A DNA stretch of 6,082 nt, taken from NCBI GenBank assembly GCA_903912275.1, contig CAIWGR010000673.1, forward strand, positions 1 to 6,082. Direction: 5' to 3'. Positions within the stretch are counted from its first letter, which is position 1. Every line of letters starts with the position of its first letter. The translations under genes and the position numbers were made by a program. The notes beneath the pieces are model-generated. The model did no database searches. It had not been told where the DNA came from and saw only the letters and a program-made list of their open reading frames with translations. Positions 1 through 6,082 of the stretch are shown piece after piece. This stretch comes from an uncultured delta proteobacterium. Its GTDB lineage: Bacteria; Myxococcota_A; Bradymonadia; REDH01.

Positions 1-2772
1 GCCACCGGCTCGGTCGATCTGGCCGCCGAAAACAGCGCCTTTGTCCACACCATCGGCCTCACCGCTGTCGACGCGCAGGACATGGCCTACAGCGGCACCT
101 CTGCCGTCTGGTCGCCCCGGTCCAACATCTCGCTCTACGGCAACACCGCCCAGGTCACGATGTACAAGCAGATGGGCATCCGCGTCGCGCTCGGCACCGA
201 CTGGACCGCCTCGGGCTCCATGAACATCGGCCGCGAGCTCGCCTGTGCCCGCGAGTTCAACCAGGACAACCTCGGCGGCTTCCTCACCGACTACGACCTC
301 TGGCGCATGGTGACCGTCGATGCGGCCGGCGCTCTGCAGGTTGACGACAACCTCGGCGACCTTGCCGTCGGCCTCCGCGCCGACCTCGCCATCTTCGGAA
401 GCGACGGCATCGAAGACCCCTACACCGCCGTCGTCACCGCTGGCCTCGACAAGGTCCGCCTCGTCATGCGCGGTGGCGCCGCCATCTACGGCGACAGCGA
501 GGCACTGCTCGCGATTGCGCCCGACCCGGCGGCCTGCGAGACCATCCCAGGCACCGTCTGCGGCGTAGAGAAGTCGGTCTGCCTGCAGAGCGAGATCGGC
601 AAGGACTTCGCCGCCCTCACCGCTGCGAACAGCGGCAACTACGGCCTCTTCTTCTGCGGCGTACCCGACGGCGAGCCCACCTGCGTCCCCTTCCGGCCCG
701 GCGAGTATGCCGCCTCCACCCCCGAAGACACCGACGGCGATGGCGTCCCCAACGCGCAGGACGACTGCGCCACCATCTTCAACCCCGCCCGCCCCGTTGA
801 TGGCGGAGACCAGGCCGACCACGACAGCGACGGCCTCGGCGATGTCTGCGACCCCTGCGCGCTTCAGCCTGGCGCCGTCTGCGACTTCAACCCCAACGAC
901 CGCGACGGCGACGGCGCCACCAACGACGGCGACAACTGCCCCGGCACCTACAACGCCGATCAGGCCGACGCAGATGGCGACGGCATCGGCGACCTCTGCG
1001 ACCTCTGCCGCCTCGACCCCAACCCGGGCGGCTCCGCCTGCCCCGCCACCATCTACGACATCAAGCGTGGCACCTTCGGCGTCGGCGCCACGGTCCGCAC
1101 CACCGGCATCGTCACCGCTGTGACCGGCGCTAGCTGGTTCATGCAGGTCGCCACCGCCGACGAAGACCCCGCCTACGGCAGCCGCTACGCAGGCGTCTTC
1201 GTCTTCACGCCGGCGACCAACCCTGGCGGCCTCACCCTGCCGCAGGTGGGCGACCGCATCGAGGTCACCGCCCGCATCGGCGACTACCGCGGCCAACGCC
1301 AGCTCGCCAACGCGACCCTCGTCAACATCCTCGGCTCCGGCGAGGCACTGCCCGCACCCGTTGACGTCTCCGCCGCCGCCATCGCCACGGGTGGCACCGA
1401 GGCCGCCGCGCTGGAGGGCTCCATCGTCCGCGTTTCCGGCGCCGCCGTCACCGATATCGCGCCGGCGCCCGGCACGGGCGACACCGCACCTACCAACGAG
1501 TTCCTCCTCGACGATCTCCTCCGTGTGAACGACTTCCTCTCGCTCGCCGACCCCTTCCCCTTCGTCGGCGATGTCCTCACCGTGACCGGCATCGTCCGCT
1601 TCGCCAACGACAACTCCAAGCTCGAGCCGATGACCGTCGAAGACATCCTCTTCGAGAGCCTCGCCCCCCCCGCGCTCTCCGGCCTCACGCCCGCCAGCTC
1701 TGCCATCGATGAGGGCGACATCGCCGTCCTGAGCGCCCCGGACCCGCTCACCATCCTCCTCAACCGCGCCGCCCCCGCCGGTGGCACCACCGTCACGCTC
1801 GAGAGCGGCCGCCCCGACCTCCTCGAGCTCCCGTCCACCATCACGGTGCCCGCCGGCGATACCTCGGTCACCGTCCCGCTCACCGCGCTTGGCGCCATCA
1901 ACGACCCCATCACTGTGACGGCGACCCTCGACGCCGCCTCCTTCACCGCCTCTATCATCATCGTTGCCGCAGGCCGTGTCCCCGCTCCGATTGCGGTCTC
2001 GCCTGCCAACGTCATCGTCCGCCCCGGCGACACCTTCGACGCCGAGGTCCTGCTCGACATCCCCGCCCGCACCGGCGGCACCGATGTCACCATCACCACC
2101 TCCGACCTCACCCGCCTCCTCGCCCCCGACACCGTCAGCATGCGTGCGGGCACAACCCGCGCCTCGCTCTCCATCGAGGCGCTCGCCATCGGCGATGCCA
2201 CCGTCACCTTCTCGACCAGCGCCGGCAGCGTCACGCTCACGGTCACCGTCGCCGAGAGCCTGCCCCGCGGCCTCATCCTGAGCGAAATCTTCTACGACCT
2301 CACCGGCACCGACGACGGCTTCGAGTGGGTCGAGCTCCTCAACGACACCGCCGCCGCCATCGACCTCTCCACCTACAAGCTCGGCTACGGCGGCGGAACC
2401 TACGCCACCGCCAACTACGCCCTCTCGGGCACCATCCCCGCCGGCGGCTGCATCGTCGTCGGCGGCACACAGTCCACCGCGGCCAACTTCGCGCCCGTCT
2501 ACACGATCGCCCGGGACTTCAACCCCGACATCCAGAACTCCGGCACCCGCGCCGACGCCATCGGCCTCTTCAACGGCACCATCGGCACCACGCCGCTCGA
2601 CAAGGTCATCTACGGCGGCTCCAACGACGACGGCTTCCTCGACCCCTCCGGCGCCGTCTCGGCGGTCGACGTCGAGGACGCCCTCCCCAACTCCTCCATC
2701 GAGCGCACCGCCGCCGGCTGGCGCGTTCAGGTCGCCCCCAGCCCCGGCAACTGCGGCGCCGCCTTCGAATAA
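1..2772 (+). CDS. Amidohydrolase-family multidomain protein with thrombospondin type 3 repeats and C-terminal lamin-tail domain (5'-partial)
   Basis: The frame is open from base 1 to TAA at 2770-2772, so 923 residues are visible and the N-terminus lies outside. Residues 1-165 are the end of a metal-dependent amidohydrolase barrel. His16 (VHTIGL) and Asp67 (ALGTDW) match the late metal-ligand His and the strand-8 Asp of the superfamily, with WSPRSN at 39-44 and a closing LADLAVGLRADLAIFG segment. The main HxH metal site would be upstream. Next come a Cys-rich linker (about 179-230), thrombospondin type 3 repeats (243-336), an OB-fold-like region, perhaps two copies (about 351-551), two Ig-like beta domains (about 555-656 and 660-752), and a lamin-tail domain (757 to the end; ILSEIFYD, GFEWVELLND). 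Cysteines and calcium repeats imply export; no C-terminal sorting motif is seen. The substrate is unknown. The Met at 82 is internal, because barrel sequence precedes it. Domain calls are solid for the barrel, repeats and lamin tail, weaker for OB and Ig. Confidence 0.88.
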   Translation, partial: ATGSVDLAAENSAFVHTIGLTAVDAQDMAYSGTSAVWSPRSNISLYGNTAQVTMYKQMGIRVALGTDWTASGSMNIGRELACAREFNQDNLGGFLTDYDLWRMVTVDAAGALQVDDNLGDLAVGLRADLAIFGSDGIEDPYTAVVTAGLDKVRLVMRGGAAIYGDSEALLAIAPDPAACETIPGTVCGVEKSVCLQSEIGKDFAALTAANSGNYGLFFCGVPDGEPTCVPFRPGEYAASTPEDTDGDGVPNAQDDCATIFNPARPVDGGDQADHDSDGLGDVCDPCALQPGAVCDFNPNDRDGDGATNDGDNCPGTYNADQADADGDGIGDLCDLCRLDPNPGGSACPATIYDIKRGTFGVGATVRTTGIVTAVTGASWFMQVATADEDPAYGSRYAGVFVFTPATNPGGLTLPQVGDRIEVTARIGDYRGQRQLANATLVNILGSGEALPAPVDVSAAAIATGGTEAAALEGSIVRVSGAAVTDIAPAPGTGDTAPTNEFLLDDLLRVNDFLSLADPFPFVGDVLTVTGIVRFANDNSKLEPMTVEDILFESLAPPALSGLTPASSAIDEGDIAVLSAPDPLTILLNRAAPAGGTTVTLESGRPDLLELPSTITVPAGDTSVTVPLTALGAINDPITVTATLDAASFTASIIIVAAGRVPAPIAVSPANVIVRPGDTFDAEVLLDIPARTGGTDVTITTSDLTRLLAPDTVSMRAGTTRASLSIEALAIGDATVTFSTSAGSVTLTVTVAESLPRGLILSEIFYDLTGTDDGFEWVELLNDTAAAIDLSTYKLGYGGGTYATANYALSGTIPAGGCIVVGGTQSTAANFAPVYTIARDFNPDIQNSGTRADAIGLFNGTIGTTPLDKVIYGGSNDDGFLDPSGAVSAVDVEDALPNSSIERTAAGWRVQVAPSPGNCGAAFE
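727..1008 (+). repeat. Thrombospondin type 3 calcium-binding repeat region (protein-level)
   Basis: Residues 243-286 and 300-336 of the first protein form two related Asp-rich blocks. Each opens with D-x-D-G-D-G, has a D-(D/N)-C pair and an N-x-x-x-x-Q/D stretch, and closes with D-x-D-G-(L/I)-G-D-x-C-D-x-C. This is the thrombospondin type 3 pattern, in which Asp side chains bind Ca2+ and paired Cys form disulfides. The second block matches the consensus closely (DNCPGTYN). The first is looser (DDCATIFN) and has a short insertion before its second half. The repeats probably make a rigid, calcium-stabilised spacer between the enzyme and the C-terminal beta domains. Confidence 0.85.
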
Positions 2773-2813
2773 CCATCCCCGCCGCAACAACGGCGCGCAG
2801 ACGACGATAACCA

Positions 2814-2842
2814 AAGTGGGCGCAACAGATGCGTCCCCACTT
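2814..2842 (+). promoter_or_regulatory. Interrupted hairpin just upstream of the comM ribosome binding site
   Basis: AAGTGGG at 2814-2820 pairs perfectly with CCCACTT at 2836-2842. Inside it, CGCA (2821-2824) pairs with TGCG (2830-2833) around the loop ACAGA. Together they form an 11-pair stem broken only by a two-base bulge (T2834, C2835). The stem ends one base before AGGAG of the comM start. No T tract follows, so it is not a classical intrinsic terminator. It could be a terminator stem for the upstream gene or a 5'-leader element affecting comM translation. The rest of the 2773-2853 gap holds only a weak 5-bp stem (2780-2784 with 2791-2795) and no convincing promoter. Confidence 0.55.
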
Positions 2843-2843
2843 C

Positions 2844-2848
2844 AGGAG
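2844..2848 (+). promoter_or_regulatory. Ribosome binding site of comM
   Basis: AGGAG lies five bases before the ATG at 2854, which is near-ideal spacing and supports that start. It is immediately next to the 2814-2842 hairpin, so folding of that stem could limit ribosome access. Confidence 0.8.
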
Positions 2849-2853
2849 TCGTC

Positions 2854-4401
2854 ATGTTCTCTCGCGTCCAAACCGGCAGCGTCATCGGCGTCGATGCCAT
2901 CACCGTCTCGGTCGAGGTCGACCTCGGTCCGGGCATCCAGACCTTCTCCATCGTAGGCCTCCCCGAGGGCGCCGTCCGCGAGGCCCGCGTGCGGGTCAAG
3001 TCGGCCCTCGAAAACGCCGGCTTCTCCTGGCCGGAGTGCCGCGTCAGCATCAACCTCGCGCCCGCCGATGTGCGCAAAGATGGCACCGGCTTCGACCTCC
3101 CCATCGCCCTCGCCACCATGGCGGCCGACGGTCTCTTCAAAGAGAACGAGCTGGCCCGTCTCGACCGCTACCTTGTGGTCGGAGAGCTCTCGCTCGACGG
3201 CCAGCTCCGGCCCGTGCGCGGCATTCTGCCCATGGCCATCGCCGCCCGCGATAAGGGCTTCGCCGGCCTCATCGTCGCGGCCGAGAATGCTGCCGAGGCC
3301 GCGCTGGTAGACCGCATCGAGGCGGTCGGCTGCCAGCGGCTGGAGGAGGTGGTTCGCTTCCTCCGCGGCCTGCATCAGCCGGCGCTGCCCGTCGTCTCGC
3401 GCGGACTGGTCCCGCCCCCCGACTACCCCTTCGACCTCGCCGACGTCGCCGGCCAGCAGCAGGCCAAGCGGGCGCTGGAGGTCGCGGCTGCGGGCGGCCA
3501 CAACCTGCTGCTCGTGGGTCCGCCCGGCTCCGGCAAGACCATGCTCAGCAAGCGGCTACTCACCATCCTCCCTGAGATGACCTTCGACGAAGCACTCGAG
3601 ACCACCAAGGTCTACTCCGTCGCCGGCTTCCGCAACGACGGTGGACTCGTGCAGCGGCGCCCCTTCCGCTCGCCCCACCACACCATCTCCGACATCGGCC
3701 TCATCGGCGGCGGCTCCGGCATGCCGCGACCCGGCGAGATCTCACTCGCCCACCACGGCATCCTCTTCCTCGACGAGCTCCCCGAGTTCCGCCGCAACGC
3801 GCTCGAGGTCATGCGCCAGCCGCTCGAAGAGGGGCGCGTCACCATCTCGCGCAGCCTCGTCACCGTCGTCTATCCCGCCTCCATCATGCTGGTCGGCAGC
3901 ATGAACCCCTGCCCCTGCGGCTATGCCGGCAGCCGCGACCGCGCCTGCATCTGCAAAACCGACGAGGTCATTCGCTACCGCAGCCGCATCTCCGGGCCGC
4001 TCCTCGACCGCATCGACCTCCAGATCGAGGTCCCCGGCGTCCGCTACCGCGACCTCGCTGCGCCTGCAGACCGCGGCGAAACCTCCGCCACCGTCCGCGC
4101 CCGCGTGCAGGCCGCCCGCGACCGGCAGCGCCACCGCTTCGCCGGAACCGCGACCGCCTGCAACGCCCAGATGACCACCCGCGAAATCCGCGCCCACTGC
4201 GCCGTGGACGAGGCCGGCCACCGCCTCCTCGAGGTGGTCGTCGACCGGCTCGGCATGTCGGCCCGCGCCTACGACCGCATCCTCAAGGTGGCCCGCACCA
4301 TCGCCGACCTCGCAGGCCGCGAGGCGATCGCCTCCGCCGATGTGGCAGAGGCGGTGCAGTACCGTCGGGGCATGGAGCGAGAGAACGGCCGCGCTCAGTA
4401 G
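2854..4401 (+). CDS. comM: ComM/YifB family magnesium-chelatase-like AAA+ ATPase
   Basis: This complete 515-residue protein has the usual family length and order. The N-terminal ChlI/Lon-protease-like domain covers about residues 20-141 (GTGFDLPIALA at 77-87, GELSLDG at 110-116). The AAA+ magnesium-chelatase core covers about 190-395: Walker A GPPGSGKT at 222-229, family motif PFRSPHHT at 270-277, PRPGEISLAHHG at 291-302, Walker B LFLDE at 304-308, and GPLLDRIDL at 381-389. A Mg-chelatase C-terminal helical domain follows (about 400-505). Cys353, 355, 365 and 367 form the CxC pairs common in the family and may bind zinc. ComM proteins studied in Vibrio are hexameric helicases that promote branch migration when incoming single-stranded DNA is integrated during natural transformation. 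The same role here is inferred. No other competence gene is in the window. The ATG is backed by AGGAG at 2844-2848. The gene ends 17 bases from the convergent dehydrogenase gene. Confidence 0.96.
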   Translation: MFSRVQTGSVIGVDAITVSVEVDLGPGIQTFSIVGLPEGAVREARVRVKSALENAGFSWPECRVSINLAPADVRKDGTGFDLPIALATMAADGLFKENELARLDRYLVVGELSLDGQLRPVRGILPMAIAARDKGFAGLIVAAENAAEAALVDRIEAVGCQRLEEVVRFLRGLHQPALPVVSRGLVPPPDYPFDLADVAGQQQAKRALEVAAAGGHNLLLVGPPGSGKTMLSKRLLTILPEMTFDEALETTKVYSVAGFRNDGGLVQRRPFRSPHHTISDIGLIGGGSGMPRPGEISLAHHGILFLDELPEFRRNALEVMRQPLEEGRVTISRSLVTVVYPASIMLVGSMNPCPCGYAGSRDRACICKTDEVIRYRSRISGPLLDRIDLQIEVPGVRYRDLAAPADRGETSATVRARVQAARDRQRHRFAGTATACNAQMTTREIRAHCAVDEAGHRLLEVVVDRLGMSARAYDRILKVARTIADLAGREAIASADVAEAVQYRRGMERENGRAQ

Positions 4402-4429
4402 CCGCGCCGAAGCGTCGCTCAGTAGCCGC
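4392..4429. repeat. 14-bp direct repeat spanning both convergent stop codons
   Basis: CGCTCAGTAGCCGC occurs at 4392-4405 and again, identical, at 4416-4429, a 24-base period. Copy 1 contains the comM stop TAG (4399-4401) and copy 2 contains the minus-strand dehydrogenase stop (TGA on that strand, 4421-4419). Because 24 is a multiple of three, each gene has a second in-frame stop in the other copy: TAG at 4423-4425 for comM and TGA at 4397-4395 for the dehydrogenase. It could be a small tandem duplication at the gene junction. The bases between the copies do not repeat. Confidence 0.75.
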
Positions 4430-5531
4430 CGAGCTCGGCCCAGCGCTGGCGGTGCCACGAGGCATCGCCCAGCAGCGCGTCGTCGCCCCGCCACCGCTTG
4501 AGGTAGAGGCCGATGTCGTGCTCGTCGGTCACGCCGATACCGCCATGCAGCTGGATGGCCTCGTGGGCCACCAGGCTCAGCGTCTCGCAGGCCCGCGCCT
4601 TGGCGAGCGAGGCGTAGCGGGCCAGCTCGTCGCTGCCCGCATCTACCGCCGCGGCAGCGCCGATGACCGCGCTCCGGGTCAGCTCGAGCTCGATGAACAT
4701 CTTGGCGGCCCGATGCTGCAGCGCCTGGAAGGTGCCGATGGCCACCCCGAACTGCTGGCGAATCTTGAGATACTCCACGGTCATGTCGAGCGCAGCCTGC
4801 GCCGCCCCCACCATCTGCGCGGAGAGCGCAATCGAGGCCACATCGCAGGCCTGCGACCAGGCCAGCTCGGCCCCCTCGTAGAAGGTCACCTCTGCCGTCG
4901 CGGGAAGCTCCAGCGCGAAGGTCAGCGTGGCGGCAGGCCGGCCATCCATGCGCTGCTCGCGGGTCGCCTCGAGCGTCGCGGTCTCCACGCAGAAGAGCCG
5001 CATCGCCCCGTCGCCATCCACCGCCGTGATGAGCGTGTAGGCGGCGTCGGGCGCGTCGAGCACATGCCGCTTCGTACCGGAGAGGTGCCAGCCGGCACCT
5101 GCGCGCTTGCAGCTCGTGGTCTTCGGCGTCCGCTCGTAGCGGTGCTCCTGCCAGGCGACCGCCACGCTGTGCAGCCCCTCGCTGATGCCGGCCAGCAGCC
5201 GCCGGTGGCTCGAGCTCCGCCGCAGCAGCTCCGTCGCCCAGACGGCCGACAGCCAGGGCTCAGGCGCCAGCACCTTGCCGAACTGCTCCTGCAGCGCGCA
5301 GAGGTCTGCGAAGGGCAGCCCTGCGCCACCCTCCTCTTCGGTCAGGTGAAGATGAATCCAGCCCAGGCCGGCAATCTTGCCCCAGAGGCCGGCATCGGCG
5401 CCCGGGTGACCCGCCGTGTCGCGGTAGTGGCGGAGCCTGGCCACGGGCGCCTGCTGCGTCAGGAGCCCCTGCGCCTGCTTGCAGAGCGTAACCTGGTCTT
5501 CGCTGGGAACGAGTTTGAGTGGCTGCGTCAT
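4419..5531 (-). CDS. Acyl-CoA dehydrogenase-like subunit lacking the catalytic-glutamate motif
   Basis: This complete 370-residue protein has the acyl-CoA dehydrogenase fold. The N-terminal helical domain includes LGWIHLHLTEEEGGAGLPF and an LxEQFGKVLAPEP segment. The middle beta domain has GWHLSGTK at 147-154. The C-terminal helical domain has RQQFG at 258-262, followed by the FQALQHRAA helix and HGGIG at 329-333, regions that contact FAD in the family. It departs from typical members in two ways. No E-G-G-(T/S)-S-E-I catalytic segment is present; the end reads LLGDASWH (353-360). The usual E-P-x-x-G-S-D flavin loop is also not recognisable. Such proteins are often the non-catalytic partner in alpha2-beta2 dehydrogenases, for example those for steroid side chains, so it probably pairs with the gene upstream. 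The ATG at 5531 was chosen because the open frame beyond it overlaps the upstream gene and a ribosome site precedes it. The acyl-CoA substrate is unknown. Confidence 0.9.
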   Translation of the reverse strand: MTQPLKLVPSEDQVTLCKQAQGLLTQQAPVARLRHYRDTAGHPGADAGLWGKIAGLGWIHLHLTEEEGGAGLPFADLCALQEQFGKVLAPEPWLSAVWATELLRRSSSHRRLLAGISEGLHSVAVAWQEHRYERTPKTTSCKRAGAGWHLSGTKRHVLDAPDAAYTLITAVDGDGAMRLFCVETATLEATREQRMDGRPAATLTFALELPATAEVTFYEGAELAWSQACDVASIALSAQMVGAAQAALDMTVEYLKIRQQFGVAIGTFQALQHRAAKMFIELELTRSAVIGAAAAVDAGSDELARYASLAKARACETLSLVAHEAIQLHGGIGVTDEHDIGLYLKRWRGDDALLGDASWHRQRWAELGGY

Positions 5532-5535
5532 CGCA

Positions 5536-5540
5536 CCCTC
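5536..5540 (-). promoter_or_regulatory. Ribosome binding site of the downstream dehydrogenase subunit
   Basis: Reading the minus strand, GAGGG lies four bases before the ATG at 5531 and overlaps the TGA stop of the upstream dehydrogenase gene (5541-5539). With only seven bases between stop and start, translation of the two subunits is probably coupled. The site decides the start against longer open-frame alternatives. Confidence 0.65.
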
Positions 5541-6082
5541 ACTTGGGAAGGCCCAGCACATGCTGGGCGATGACGTTGAGCTGAATCTCTGAGCTGCCGC
5601 CCTCGATGCTGTTGGCCCGGGCACGCAACCACTCGCGGCCCGTGTCGAGCCCGGTCTGGTCGAAGGGCGCACCCTCCCAGCCCACCGCCTCGGGTCCGAG
5701 CAGCCGCATGGCCAGCTCATACCGACGCTGCTTCAGGTCGGCGCCGTAGGCCTTCGTGATCGAGCTCTCCGGCCCCGGCGTCTTGCCAGACTCGGTCGTC
5801 TGCCGGATGCGCTCCCGCACCAGCCCGAAGGCACGCTCGTCCATCGCAATCCGCGCGATCGCGTCGCGGGTAAGCGCGTCGAGCGGCTCGCCCTCCGCAA
5901 CCCCATACTGCTCCCGCGCCGAGGCCAGCAGCAGCGACTCAGCCTGCGCCATCTGGCCGCCGATCGCATCGCCAATCATCGTCCGCTCAAAGCCGAGCAG
6001 CGCCTTGGCGATGGTCCAGCCCTCGTTCAGCTTGCCGACCAGGTTGCGGGCAGGAACCCGAACCTCGTCCATGAAGACCTCA
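5539..6082 (-). CDS. Acyl-CoA dehydrogenase family protein, catalytic-type subunit (5'-partial)
   Basis: The C-terminal 180 residues are visible and the gene runs off the window end. The frame reads E-V-F before the Met at 6072, giving EVFMDEVRVPARNLVGKLNEGW, the usual link from the middle beta domain into the C-terminal helical domain, so that Met is internal. Roughly 200 residues should be missing compared with a 380-400 residue family member. The C-terminal part has GFERTMIG, the SSITKAYGADLKQRRYELAM helix, and a final IEGGSSEIQLNVIAQHVLGLP. The Glu of IEGG (codon 5604-5602) is at the catalytic-base position in many acyl-CoA dehydrogenases, where it removes the alpha proton as FAD takes hydride to form the 2,3-enoyl-CoA. 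It lies seven bases upstream of a partner without this motif, suggesting one two-subunit enzyme. The substrate cannot be read from the fragment. Confidence 0.92.
   Translation of the reverse strand, partial: EVFMDEVRVPARNLVGKLNEGWTIAKALLGFERTMIGDAIGGQMAQAESLLLASAREQYGVAEGEPLDALTRDAIARIAMDERAFGLVRERIRQTTESGKTPGPESSITKAYGADLKQRRYELAMRLLGPEAVGWEGAPFDQTGLDTGREWLRARANSIEGGSSEIQLNVIAQHVLGLPK

Noticed and set aside
82..84. ATG as the start of the first protein
   Set aside because: The frame is open to base 1, and the sequence before it (VHTIGL with a likely metal-ligand His) is amidohydrolase barrel, so this Met is internal.
1284..2276. Long minus-strand open frame opposite the first gene
   Set aside because: It is antisense to well-supported Ig-like and OB-like coding sequence. 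It has low-complexity Ser/Ala/Val/Arg composition and no recognisable domain, as expected from high-GC DNA.
2325..2810. Arg/His-rich open frame overlapping the lamin-tail region
   Set aside because: It is a shifted-frame reading of the lamin-tail coding sequence, made of Arg/His/Pro repeats typical of GC-rich shadow frames.
2773..2813. Possible sigma-70 promoter for comM
   Set aside because: GATAAC at 2806-2811 is a weak -10 candidate, and no matching -35 hexamer is seen at the proper spacing.
2829..3254. ATG inside the leader hairpin opening a frame that overlaps comM
   Set aside because: It is out of frame with comM, is Arg/His/Pro-rich, and has no ribosome site of its own.
4428..4449. 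Two perfect palindromes (4428-4439 and 4440-4449) as a terminator
   Set aside because: They lie inside the dehydrogenase coding sequence, have no loop of useful size and no T tract. They are probably GC-rich coincidence.
4452..5573. Plus-strand 373-residue open frame opposite the dehydrogenase gene
   Set aside because: The minus-strand reading gives a clear acyl-CoA dehydrogenase. The plus-strand product is rich in Arg, Leu and Gly with no motif.
5532..5720. N-terminal extension of the 370-residue dehydrogenase to an ATG at 5720
   Set aside because: The extra 63 residues read the upstream dehydrogenase gene in another frame and have no family similarity. The ATG at 5531 has its own ribosome site and begins a normal-looking N-terminus.

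Overview
The window is dense, high-GC bacterial DNA whose third codon positions are mostly C or G. It holds four protein-coding genes, two of them cut by the window edges. No RNA gene, mobile element or CRISPR array was seen. The mix suggests a Gram-negative soil or aquatic bacterium with a large genome: an exported enzyme with calcium-binding thrombospondin type 3 repeats and a lamin-tail domain, a ComM-type ATPase, and paired acyl-CoA dehydrogenases. Myxococcota or another former 'Deltaproteobacteria' lineage would fit. This is inference from gene content; there is no taxonomic marker in the window.

Layout. Positions 1-2772 (+) are the 3' part of a very large multidomain protein: the end of an amidohydrolase barrel, a Cys-rich linker, thrombospondin type 3 repeats, an OB-fold-like region, two Ig-like beta domains and a C-terminal lamin-tail domain. 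An 81-base gap follows, carrying a strong interrupted hairpin that ends one base before a Shine-Dalgarno sequence. Positions 2854-4401 (+) are a complete ComM/YifB magnesium-chelatase-like AAA+ ATPase. After only 17 bases comes a convergent pair on the minus strand: a complete 370-residue acyl-CoA dehydrogenase-like protein (5531 to 4419) and, upstream of it, the C-terminal 180 residues of a second one (6082 to 5539). These two are separated by 7 bases and look co-transcribed.

Function. The three blocks do not form one obvious pathway. The first protein is probably exported. ComM acts in the cytoplasm on recombination intermediates during natural transformation. The acyl-CoA dehydrogenase pair probably forms one two-subunit FAD enzyme for an unusual acyl-CoA: the edge gene keeps the catalytic glutamate motif and its partner lacks it. 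No clearly new system is visible. The points most worth a second look are the architecture of the first protein, the hairpin before comM, the catalytic asymmetry of the dehydrogenase pair, and a 14-bp repeat that gives both convergent genes a second in-frame stop codon.
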